Assembly (NCBI GenBank): GCA_947595635.1
Contig: CANQEU010000016.1
Coordinates: forward strand, 1 to 43,569
Reading direction: 5' to 3'
DNA: 43,569 nucleotides
Source: an uncultured Clostridia bacterium
GTDB lineage: Bacteria; Bacillota; Clostridia; Oscillospirales; Acutalibacteraceae
The position numbers and the translations under genes were made by a program. The first letter of the stretch is position 1. The number at the start of each line of letters is the position of its first letter. The notes under the pieces were generated by a model. The model did not search any database. It had not been told where the DNA came from and was given only the letters and a program-made list of their open reading frames with translations. Shown here in pieces: positions 34,674-41,245 of this stretch.

Positions 34674-35366
34674 TTATTCTTCTCTTGGGTCTATGTATTT
34701 AGCTGCTCCGTCGAAGCGGCCATACTGACCGATATTGTTTTTGTAAGCCTCGTCAGGAGATACGCCGTGACGTATATCCTCCATCATTTTGCCAAGCTTT
34801 ACAAACTGATAGCCGATAACCTCATCGTTCTCGTCAAGAGCGGTTTTAAGCACATAGCCCTCTGCCATTTCCATAAAACGAACGCCCTTAGCCTTTGTGC
34901 TGAACATTGTGCCAACCTGAGAACGAAGTCCCTTTCCGAGATCCTCAAGTCCTGCGCCGACAGGAAGTCCGTCCTCCGAAAAGGCGGTCTGGCTTCTGCC
35001 GTAAACAAGCTGTTCAAAGATGTTCTTCATCGCGGTATTAATCGCGTCGCAAACAAGATCGGTGTTAAGACATTCAAGAAGTGTCTTGCCCGGAAGAATT
35101 TCCGCAGCCATAGCTGCTGAATGCGTCATGCCGGAGCAGCCGATAGTTTCAACAAGAGCCTCCTCAACAATACCCTCTTTTACGTTGAGGGTAAGCTTGC
35201 AGGCGCCCTGCTGCGGTGCGCACCAGCCTATACCGTGAGATAAGCCGGCGATGTCCTTGATTTCATAAGCCTTTACCCATTTGCCCTCTTCGGGAATGGG
35301 AGCCGGACCGTGATGTGGTCCCTTAGTTACCGTACACATATTTTCAACTTCGTGAGAATAGTTCAT
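34674..35366 (-). CDS. NifU-like iron-sulfur scaffold protein (GGGtGRT partner)
   Basis: A 230-residue protein with a NifU/IscU-like core: GIGWCAPQQGACKLTLNV, then VETIGCSGMTHSAAMAAEI and LVCDAINTA. The cysteines in these three places match the spacing expected of IscU-type cluster ligands, but the context is diverged. A charged, Gly-rich C-terminal half has no counterpart in IscU. It probably holds a metal or Fe-S cluster for, or with, the GGGtGRT protein. AAAGGAG is 8 bases before the ATG. The upstream region has a perfect inverted repeat over the likely -10 box, so the operon appears regulated. Confidence 0.85.
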   Translation of the reverse strand: MNYSHEVENMCTVTKGPHHGPAPIPEEGKWVKAYEIKDIAGLSHGIGWCAPQQGACKLTLNVKEGIVEEALVETIGCSGMTHSAAMAAEILPGKTLLECLNTDLVCDAINTAMKNIFEQLVYGRSQTAFSEDGLPVGAGLEDLGKGLRSQVGTMFSTKAKGVRFMEMAEGYVLKTALDENDEVIGYQFVKLGKMMEDIRHGVSPDEAYKNNIGQYGRFDGAAKYIDPREE

Positions 35367-35392
35367 ACAGGTACTCCTTTCACATTGGTATA

Positions 35393-35411
35393 GTATAAAC
35401 TTGCTTTATAC
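35393..35411 (-). promoter_or_regulatory. Operator-like palindrome at the GGGtGRT operon promoter
   Basis: GTATAAA (35393-35399) and TTTATAC (35405-35411) form a perfect 7-bp inverted repeat with a 5-base centre. On the minus strand its distal half contains TATACT, the best -10 candidate for the operon; the -35 box is poor. Confidence 0.5.
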
Positions 35412-35506
35412 CCTTTAATTATAAGCAAAAATCGGTGTATAATCAAGTGTTTTTACAGCTTTATGGTAAAAATTTGAAGTATGTTATATAATTAAGCCGC
35501 CGGCGC

Positions 35507-35534
35507 TTGCCTATTGCGTATTCGGTGCTATAAT
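35507..35534 (+). promoter_or_regulatory. Extended -10 promoter for the GNAT gene
   Basis: TTGCCT (35507-35512) and TATAAT (35529-35534), 16 bases apart, with TG one base before the -10 box. Start near 35541. Confidence 0.6.
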
Positions 35535-35597
35535 ATAAGTAGTATTTATATGACGTATATACGTACGTTAAATTCAGGCGCAAAAGGAGAAATAAAA

Positions 35598-36089
35598 ATG
35601 ATTGAAATAAAAGACGCTTCTGTTCAGGATGCTAAGAGAATAGCGCGGCTTGCCAATACGATTTGGAACGAATACTTCACGCCGATAATAGGTAAGCCGC
35701 AGGTGGACTATATGCTTAATAAATTTCAAAGTGAGCAGGCGATAGCGCAGCAGCTTGCAGACGGAACAAAATATATAATTGCCTGCGAAGACGGCACAGA
35801 GGTGGGCTACAGCGCATATAAGCCGGAGCCTGACGCTCTGTTTTTAAGCAAAATTTATGTGCTAAGGGAGCGCCGCGGGCGAGGCATAGGCAGGTTTATG
35901 TTTATGCACGAGCTTGAGTATGCTAATAAAGAGGGCAAAAAGAAAATATACTTGACGGTAAACAAGCATAACGACGATTCAATAGCAATATACAGACATT
36001 TCGGTTTTGAAACGGAAAAGAGCATAATAACGGATATAGGCGGAGGCTTTGTAATGGACGACTATGTTATGGCGTTACACATTAAATAA
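35598..36089 (+). CDS. GNAT family N-acetyltransferase
   Basis: A 163-residue protein with the GNAT acetyl-CoA site RERRGRGIGRFM (about 95-106), preceded by the FLSKIYVL strand and followed by IYLTVNKHNDDSIAIYRHFGF, the usual motif B region. It resembles diamine/polyamine-type or YjcF-type acetyltransferases of Firmicutes, but the substrate cannot be read from the sequence. ATG 35598 has AGGAG 8 bases upstream; an in-frame start at 35514 lies inside the promoter. It stands alone, between the GGGtGRT operon and the candidate small RNA. Confidence 0.9.
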   Translation: MIEIKDASVQDAKRIARLANTIWNEYFTPIIGKPQVDYMLNKFQSEQAIAQQLADGTKYIIACEDGTEVGYSAYKPEPDALFLSKIYVLRERRGRGIGRFMFMHELEYANKEGKKKIYLTVNKHNDDSIAIYRHFGFETEKSIITDIGGGFVMDDYVMALHIK

Positions 36090-36205
36090 AAAAGCATCGT
36101 TAAAATTATATCCGCAGCATATAGTGCGTCAGGTATTGACGGGCGCGCTTGCCGCGGATTTAAATATTCACAAATCTTTCTCTCATTTTTAAAGGATTAT
36201 TAATA

Positions 36206-36231
36206 GCATATTCACATTTAAAATCTATACT
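36206..36231 (+). promoter_or_regulatory. Possible promoter of the candidate small RNA
   Basis: A good -10-like TATACT (36226-36231) has no sigma-A -35 at the right distance. GCATA (36206-36210) resembles the -35 core of forespore sigma factors (sigma-F/sigma-G), though spacing to the -10 is slightly short. Weak evidence. Confidence 0.35.
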
Positions 36232-36236
36232 TTAAC

Positions 36237-36351
36237 CGTACTCAAAAGGACGGAGCCGCACCGTCGGAGTACGAATGTTCTACCCTCCTCAATGTACCCC
36301 TCAAACTAAAAGTAAGAAAAGGCTCAATCTGCCGCAAGGATTGAGCCTTTT
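36237..36351 (+). ncRNA. Candidate small regulatory RNA with C-rich single-stranded region
   Basis: About 115 bases with three parts: a 5' hairpin (36237-36243 with 36267-36273, inner stem 36249-36253/36261-36265); an unpaired stretch containing CCCTCCTC and ACCCCTC; and a strong terminator (13-bp stem 36317-36329/36339-36351, then TCGTTTTG). It has no reading frame. C-rich loops that pair with AGGAGG sites are typical of Gram-positive regulatory RNAs such as the sporulation RNA CsfG or RsaE; I note the resemblance in style only. Alternatively the terminator simply ends the GNAT transcript. Confidence 0.5.
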
Positions 36352-36487
36352 CGTTTTGTTACGAGGATTTTTAAAAGTGATTATTTGCGGACTTATTTAT
36401 AACCCTCCGCCAAAGCGACGAGAATCAAAGCACTATGCGGCGGTTTAAAATATTTGGATCAATATCGGCAAATATATGCGCAAAAAC

Positions 36488-36516
36488 TTGCAAGGCTTTT
36501 GGTATTGTGATAAAAT
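36488..36516 (+). promoter_or_regulatory. Sigma-A promoter for asnB
   Basis: TTGCAA (36488-36493) and TAAAAT (36511-36516) are 17 bases apart; start near 36523. The leader of about 105 bases has a loose CGGC/GCCG hairpin but no T-box or riboswitch core that I recognise. Confidence 0.65.
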
Positions 36517-36629
36517 AACACGGTATAATAGTGTGTATTGAAATTTAAATCGGCGCGGTTTTCTATATACTGCTTAATGCGTCAGCCGTTTTTAATCAGA
36601 TGAATTAAAAATAAGGAGAGAAATCATTT

Positions 36630-38480
36630 ATGTGCGGAATTTGCGGTTTTACCGGCGAAATACAAGACAGAGATAATATAATAAAAAATATGGCGAAGGT
36701 TATAACACACAGGGGACCGGACAGCGAAGGCTTTTTTAACGACGATTATATTTCAATGGGCTTTCGCCGCCTGAGCATTATTGACCTTGATTCGGGGCAT
36801 CAACCGATTTTTAACGAGGACAAGTCCCTTGTAATCAATTTTAACGGTGAAATTTACAATTATAAGGATATAAGAAAAGAGCTTATTGAGCTTGGGCATA
36901 CGTTTTCAACCAATGCTGATACAGAGGTTATCCTGCACGGCTTTGAGCAGTGGCAGGAGGGAGTGCTTGACAAATTAAGAGGAATGTTCAGCTTTGCAAT
37001 TTACAATACGGTTGACCATTCACTGTTTATTGCAAGGGATTTCTTTGGAATTAAGCCGCTTCATTATACTCAGGTTGGAGATCATTTTATTTATGCCTCA
37101 GAGATAAAAAGTATTTTGCAGTTCCCTGAGTTTGAGAAAAAATTCAACTACAAAACGCTTGACAACTATCTGTCTTTTCAGTATGCGGTTCCTCCCGAAA
37201 CATTTTTTGAGGGCGTTTACTGCCTGCTTCCGGGACATTATCTTTGGCACAGGGACGGAAAAATAACGATACAGCGCTATTGGGAGGCGAAATTCAATCC
37301 TGACGAGAGCCTTACCGAGGAGGAAGCGATAGACAGAATAGAAAAAGTGTTTGAGGATTCTGTAAACGCTCACAAGATCAGCGATGTTGAGGTTGGCTGC
37401 TTCCTGTCGAGCGGCGTTGATTCAAGCTATGTTTCAACTTACTTCGCGGACCAGAAAACATTTACCGTCGGCTTCGACTTTGGCGAAAGATATAACGAGA
37501 TTAGCTGGGCGGAAAATCTTTCAAAGAAAATAGGCGTTGACCATTATTCAAAGCTTATTGATTCCGATGAGTTTTGGGGCAGCGTTAAGAAGGTTCAGTA
37601 TCATATGGACCAGCCGCTTGCAGACCCGTCCTGTATTGCCCTTTATTTTGTTTCAAAGCTCGCAAGCGAGCACGTTAAGGTAGTGCTGTCCGGCGAGGGC
37701 GCAGACGAGCTGTTCGGCGGATATACCTGCTATAACGACCCGAGAGTATTTAAACCGTATCACAGGCTTGTTCCTTATCCGATCAGACGGTTGATTTTCA
37801 AAATTGCGAGAAGAATGCCTGCGATAAAGGGCAGAAATTACCTTTTAAGGGCAACGCACCCCCTTGAAAAGGGCTTTATAGGCAATGCGTATATGTATGA
37901 TATTGACGAAAAAAGACAGATACTAAAGGATCCGTCGCTTGCCACCGACCCGTCGGAAAGATGCCGCGAGACTTACAAAAGGGCGCAGGGCTATGACGAT
38001 GTTACAAAAATGCAGTATCTTGACATAAATATGTGGATGGTTGGAGATATACTTTTAAAGGCAGACAGAATGAGTATGGCAAACTCGCTTGAGCTGAGGG
38101 TTCCGTTCCTTGACAAGGAGGTATTTAAGGTTGCTTCGACTATTCCGACAAGGCTAAGAGTGAACAAAAAGAACACAAAGTATGCAATGCGTCAGGCTGC
38201 AATGAGACACCTGCCGCCGGAAACCGCTCAAAAGAAGAAGCTCGGCTTCCCTGTTCCGACAAGAGAGTGGCTTAAGGACGAGAAGTATTACAATATAGTA
38301 AAGGAAATGTTCAGCTCAGACACCGCAAAGAAATTCTTTAATCCCGATGTTATAATAGGCTTTCTTGACGAGCATTATAATCTCAAGGAGGACAACGGCA
38401 GAAGAGTATGGACGATTTATGTATTTCTTGTTTGGTATAAAATTTACTTTGAGGACGACAAGGTAGAAGGAATTGAATGA
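36630..38480 (+). CDS. asnB: Asparagine synthase (glutamine-hydrolysing)
   Basis: A 616-residue protein starting MCGICGFTG, so Cys2 is the N-terminal nucleophile of the glutaminase domain (1-about 210), with THRGPDSEG and NGEIYN. The synthetase domain (about 230-600) has the ATP PP-loop SSGVDSSYVS, LSGEGADELFGGY and a VPFLDKEVF segment. It makes asparagine from aspartate, glutamine and ATP. AAGGAGAG lies about 9 bases before the ATG. The asparagine synthetase class is clear; some close relatives act on other amide substrates (for example in cell wall or surface glycan amidation), and length and solitary context do not decide this. A terminator follows 6 bases after the stop. Confidence 0.93.
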   Translation: MCGICGFTGEIQDRDNIIKNMAKVITHRGPDSEGFFNDDYISMGFRRLSIIDLDSGHQPIFNEDKSLVINFNGEIYNYKDIRKELIELGHTFSTNADTEVILHGFEQWQEGVLDKLRGMFSFAIYNTVDHSLFIARDFFGIKPLHYTQVGDHFIYASEIKSILQFPEFEKKFNYKTLDNYLSFQYAVPPETFFEGVYCLLPGHYLWHRDGKITIQRYWEAKFNPDESLTEEEAIDRIEKVFEDSVNAHKISDVEVGCFLSSGVDSSYVSTYFADQKTFTVGFDFGERYNEISWAENLSKKIGVDHYSKLIDSDEFWGSVKKVQYHMDQPLADPSCIALYFVSKLASEHVKVVLSGEGADELFGGYTCYNDPRVFKPYHRLVPYPIRRLIFKIARRMPAIKGRNYLLRATHPLEKGFIGNAYMYDIDEKRQILKDPSLATDPSERCRETYKRAQGYDDVTKMQYLDINMWMVGDILLKADRMSMANSLELRVPFLDKEVFKVASTIPTRLRVNKKNTKYAMRQAAMRHLPPETAQKKKLGFPVPTREWLKDEKYYNIVKEMFSSDTAKKFFNPDVIIGFLDEHYNLKEDNGRRVWTIYVFLVWYKIYFEDDKVEGIE

Positions 38481-38485
38481 TAAAG

Positions 38486-38519
38486 CAAAGACTCCGCACA
38501 TTGCTGTGCGGAGTCTTTG
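38486..38519. terminator. Bidirectional terminator between asnB and the lipoprotein gene
   Basis: A perfect 14-bp stem (38486-38499 with 38506-38519), loop of 6, ends CTTTG on both strands. Confidence 0.85.
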
Positions 38520-38560
38520 TATTGATTGTCAAAGGGGAAAAATATTAGGAAATTTCTTAG

Positions 38561-38989
38561 TTATTGAGACGAACCGCTTGCGGTTCCGTCAAGAGCGACT
38601 GTTTGTTCATTTAATGTTACAGTAACTCTTTCGCCGTCGGGAGATGTTCTGCTGTATATATTATTTTGAATTTCCTCAAACGAGGCAGTCAGCAAATATT
38701 CCCCGTATGCGTTAAAATCGGCGTCGGTCAAGCCGCTGTATGTATATTCCTGATGCAGCATTCCGTTTTTACGGCTTGTCTTGCTTGATACAAGAGGCTT
38801 GCTGCCGACAACCGCAGTTATCGAGTCAATTGAAACACTCCCGTTCACATACTTATCCGGAGCGCCTGCATTCTGGGAATTCTCTTGATTTGCAGAGGAG
38901 GAGCCGGAGGAGCAGGAGCATAAAGCCGCGATTGCAAGGACGACAAGGGTGAGTGAAATTATTTTTTTTATCCTTGAATTAATTTGCAA
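38561..38989 (-). CDS. Small lipoprotein of unknown function
   Basis: A 142-residue protein with a lysine-containing N terminus (RIKK), a hydrophobic segment and a lipobox-like LCSC, so the second cysteine is probably lipidated and the protein anchored outside the membrane. A Ser/Asn/Gln-rich linker follows, then a folded domain (about 50-142) that I do not recognise; DADFNAYGEYLLTASFEEI is its most distinctive part. I prefer TTG at 38989, 8 bases after AAAGGG; a GTG at 38998 would overlap that site. It precedes nothing in the same direction, being last before the asnB terminator. Confidence 0.7.
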   Translation of the reverse strand: MQINSRIKKIISLTLVVLAIAALCSCSSGSSSANQENSQNAGAPDKYVNGSVSIDSITAVVGSKPLVSSKTSRKNGMLHQEYTYSGLTDADFNAYGEYLLTASFEEIQNNIYSRTSPDGERVTVTLNEQTVALDGTASGSSQ

Positions 38990-39068
38990 TGCACACACCC
39001 TTTCTTTTTCTATGGCGATATTGTAGCATAATCAGATTAAAAAATCAAGTGTTTTTTTAATTTTTTGG

Positions 39069-40316
39069 TCAAGATTGATAATTTTCTAATTTTTTATACA
39101 TAAGCTCGTCGATTACCGCCTCTATTTCAAGGCCGCTTTCGGTGTATTTTTCCGACAGCAATGTGCCTGTGCGGCGGATTTCGGAAGCTATTCCCGCCTT
39201 GTCGAACGGAAGCAGCCATTTGCCCCTTTTCATTCTTATCGGCAGATTTTCCTCAATCGCTTCAAGCAGCTTATCTATACCGCTGCCGTTTTTGGCGCTT
39301 ATGCGAACGCCTTTACTTATAATAGGTATATCGTCAATGCCGCTTACAAGGTCGCATTTGTTTAAAACGGGAATTATAGGCGAGTCTGTGCAGCCGAGCG
39401 ATTCAAGCAGGCTTTGGGTCACGTCGAGATGTATCCACGCTTCGCTTGACGACGCGTCGCATACGTTTAATATTATGTCTGCCTGAGCCGCCTCCTCAAG
39501 GGTGGATTTAAACGCCTCTACGAGATTGTGAGGAAGTCTGCGCACAAGCCCGACTGTGTCTATCAGCATGACCGAGGCTCCGCCGGGCAGCCTTAGTGCT
39601 CTTGAGGTTGGGTCGAGCGTTGCAAACAGCTTATCCTGTGCAAGAACGCCTGCGTCTGTAAGGCGATTCATCAGCGTTGACTTGCCCGCGTTTGTATAGC
39701 CGACTATTGCAACGGTGATTACGCCGTTCTTTTTTCTGCGCTTTTTAAGCTGACTGCGCTGATTTTCCGAATCCTTGAGCCGCTCCTTTATTTTTTCCAT
39801 TCTTGCGCGTATGTGACGCTTGTCGGTCTCAAGCTTTGTTTCGCCGGGCCCTCTTGTGCCTATGCCGCCGCCGAGCCTTGACATAGCAGAGCCTTTGCCT
39901 GTAAGCCTTGGCATGAGATATTGAAGCTGGGCGAGCTCCACCTGAAGCTTGCCCTCCTTTGATTTTGCTCTTTGCGCGAATATATCGAGTATCAGCATAG
40001 TGCGGTCGATAACCCTTGTATCGGTTTTGTCCTCAATATTTCTTATCTGAGTTGGGGTAAGTTCTCGGTCGAAGATTATAAGGTCGGCGTCGTTAGCCCT
40101 GCAAAACTCTCCTATTTCCTCAAGACAGCCTGCGCCGACGCAGGTTGAGGTTTTTACTGCCTCTCTTTTTTGTATTATATGAGAAAGAACCTGCGCGCCG
40201 GCTGTGTCTGCAAGCTCATAAAGCTCGTTCATAGAAGAAACGGCGTCGTATTCGCCTGTATCTACCGCAACAAGCAGCGCTTTTTGGCTTATTTCTTCAT
40301 TATCGTAAAAATTCAT
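39069..40316 (-). CDS. hflX: GTPase HflX
   Basis: A 415-residue protein with the HflX signature GGIGTRGPGETKLETDKRHI before the GTPase domain, then G1 GYTNAGKST, G3 DTVGL and G4 NKCDL. HflX binds the large ribosomal subunit and splits stalled or hibernating ribosomes. The ATG at 40316 follows AAGGAG by about 8 bases. The frame stays open upstream to 40598, but that stretch is the cloverleaf element and promoter, not protein. Its leader (about 88 bases from a start near 40404) has a GGAGGC/GCCTCC hairpin (40380-40401) and a CTCGG/CCGAG pair just before the ribosome binding site. Confidence 0.95.
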   Translation of the reverse strand: MNFYDNEEISQKALLVAVDTGEYDAVSSMNELYELADTAGAQVLSHIIQKREAVKTSTCVGAGCLEEIGEFCRANDADLIIFDRELTPTQIRNIEDKTDTRVIDRTMLILDIFAQRAKSKEGKLQVELAQLQYLMPRLTGKGSAMSRLGGGIGTRGPGETKLETDKRHIRARMEKIKERLKDSENQRSQLKKRRKKNGVITVAIVGYTNAGKSTLMNRLTDAGVLAQDKLFATLDPTSRALRLPGGASVMLIDTVGLVRRLPHNLVEAFKSTLEEAAQADIILNVCDASSSEAWIHLDVTQSLLESLGCTDSPIIPVLNKCDLVSGIDDIPIISKGVRISAKNGSGIDKLLEAIEENLPIRMKRGKWLLPFDKAGIASEIRRTGTLLSEKYTESGLEIEAVIDELMYKKLENYQS

Positions 40317-40410
40317 AAAAATCTCCTTTCTCGGAAAAGGCCTTTTAATTTGAAAAAACCGAGGAAAGCTATGATTTGCGGAGGCAAAAATAGAAGCCTC
40401 CGACCAGATG

Positions 40411-40439
40411 AGTGTAGCACAGCTTTTGAATATTGTAAA
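40411..40439 (-). promoter_or_regulatory. Sigma-A promoter for hflX
   Basis: On the minus strand TTTACA (40434-40439) and TACACT (40411-40416) are 17 bases apart; start near 40404. It diverges from the rpsO promoter with the cloverleaf element in between. Confidence 0.65.
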
Positions 40440-40451
40440 CCTTTTTAAAGC

Positions 40452-40585
40452 GGGCGGCGACCGTTTTTCGCAGGGCTGCGCCCTGCGGAAAACGATAATG
40501 CGGCGCATACAAAAGCACCCTGCAAGCTTAAGACTGCGCCGCCGCATTATAGGGCGCTGCCGTGCGGCAGCGCCGGTCGCCGCCC
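40452..40585. repeat. Cloverleaf-forming inverted-repeat element 2
   Basis: 134 bases with a perfect 11-bp closing stem (40452-40462 with 40575-40585) around three arms: 40463-40476/40480-40493 (14 bp, one T-G pair, loop TGC), 40495-40505/40540-40550 (11 bp, 34-base loop), and 40553-40561/40566-40574 (9 bp, loop GTGC). Only bases 494, 551 and 552 are unpaired at the four-way junction. It sits between the -35 boxes of hflX and rpsO, outside both predicted transcripts, like element 1 at 806-882, with which it shares layout but not sequence. Confidence 0.85.
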
Positions 40586-40635
40586 ATCTCCGGCTCAACG
40601 CAGAAAATTAACCTAAGCATTGGAAAAAAACGGGG

Positions 40636-40664
40636 TTTACAAAACAAAATTAATATGTTATAAT
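40636..40664 (+). promoter_or_regulatory. Strong sigma-A promoter for rpsO
   Basis: TTTACA (40636-40641) and a perfect TATAAT (40659-40664) are 17 bases apart, with an extended -10 TG at 40656-40657. Start near 40671. Its strength fits a ribosomal protein gene. Confidence 0.85.
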
Positions 40665-40670
40665 TCCAAA

Positions 40671-40770
40671 GTGAACGCCCCTGTTCGGATTTTGGCTTAT
40701 GCCCCATTGGGGATACACCGTTGCCTTTACCTGAGCAGTGCGGCAAAAATTTTAAAAAGGTGGAATAAAA
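40671..40770 (+). promoter_or_regulatory. Structured rpsO leader, possible S15 autoregulation site
   Basis: The leader has a CCCC/GGGG hairpin (40702-40712) and a TTGCC/GGCAA stem (40721-40725 with 40742-40746) that ends 10 bases before the ribosome binding site AAGGTGG. S15 represses its own mRNA in several bacteria through unrelated leader folds, so this is a reasonable candidate, but I cannot confirm the S15 contact bases. Confidence 0.4.
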
Positions 40771-41034
40771 ATGCTTAAAGAAGAAAAACAGGCTATAATG
40801 GCTGAGTATGCAACACACGAAGGCGACACAGGCTCGCCGGAGGTTCAGATTGCTCTTTTAACAAAAAGGATAAACGACCTTACAGAGCATCTCAAGGTAC
40901 ACAAGAAGGATCACCATTCAAGAAGAGGTCTGCTCAAGCTTGTTGGTCAAAGAAGAAGCCTTCTCAACTATCTGACAAGGGTTGATATTGAAAGATACCG
41001 TTCAATCATTGCAAGACTCGGCATCCGTAAATAA
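40771..41034 (+). CDS. rpsO: 30S ribosomal protein S15
   Basis: An 87-residue protein of exact family length with the S15 hallmarks [38 protein letters not shown] and RRSLLNYL. S15 binds 16S rRNA helices H20-H22 and nucleates the small-subunit platform. AAGGTGG lies 7 bases before the ATG. rpsO followed by pnp is one of the best conserved bacterial gene pairs; here a hairpin and a structured leader lie between them. Confidence 0.98.
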   Translation: MLKEEKQAIMAEYATHEGDTGSPEVQIALLTKRINDLTEHLKVHKKDHHSRRGLLKLVGQRRSLLNYLTRVDIERYRSIIARLGIRK

Positions 41035-41044
41035 TTGCCTTATC

Positions 41045-41074
41045 CAGGGCAGTCGGCTTTTGCCGTCTGCCCTG
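41045..41074 (+). terminator. Hairpin after rpsO, likely leaky terminator or processing site
   Basis: CAGGGCAG/CTGCCCTG and CGGC/GCCG stack across one T-T mismatch (41045-41074). The tail TTAGTCTTATTTT is only moderately T-rich. No independent pnp promoter is evident, so some read-through to pnp is expected. Confidence 0.65.
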
Positions 41075-41096
41075 TTAGTCTTATTTTAAAATAATT

Positions 41097-41211
41097 ACAG
41101 GGACAGCCCGTTGAACAATTTTGCATTGCGGACGGCACCCGGTTAGCAGTGAAACATGGTCTTATATCGCAAAAATGAGGAAATGTTTTATTGCTAAGCG
41201 GTGCTCCCTGT
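41097..41211 (+). promoter_or_regulatory. Three-way-junction leader of pnp
   Basis: A closing stem (41097-41103 with 41205-41211, 7 bp) surrounds a short 5' arm region and a long arm: 41135-41139/41200-41204 (5 bp) then 41143-41157/41183-41197 (15 bp with two G-T pairs and no mismatch). The outer and long-arm right strands are contiguous at 41204/41205. The structure ends 20 bases before the pnp AGGAGG. In E. coli, pnp is autoregulated through a leader duplex cut by RNase III; an analogous role is plausible here. Confidence 0.6.
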
Positions 41212-41245
41212 AAGATATATTATAAACATACAGGAGGAATTTAAA

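Noticed and set aside
36517-36629. Glutamine riboswitch or T-box in the asnB leader
   Set aside because: No T-box bulge sequence or recognisable riboswitch core is present; only a loose hairpin is seen.
40317-40598. N-terminal extension of HflX in the open frame
   Set aside because: It covers the promoter and the cloverleaf, has no family similarity, and a good ribosome binding site precedes ATG 40316.
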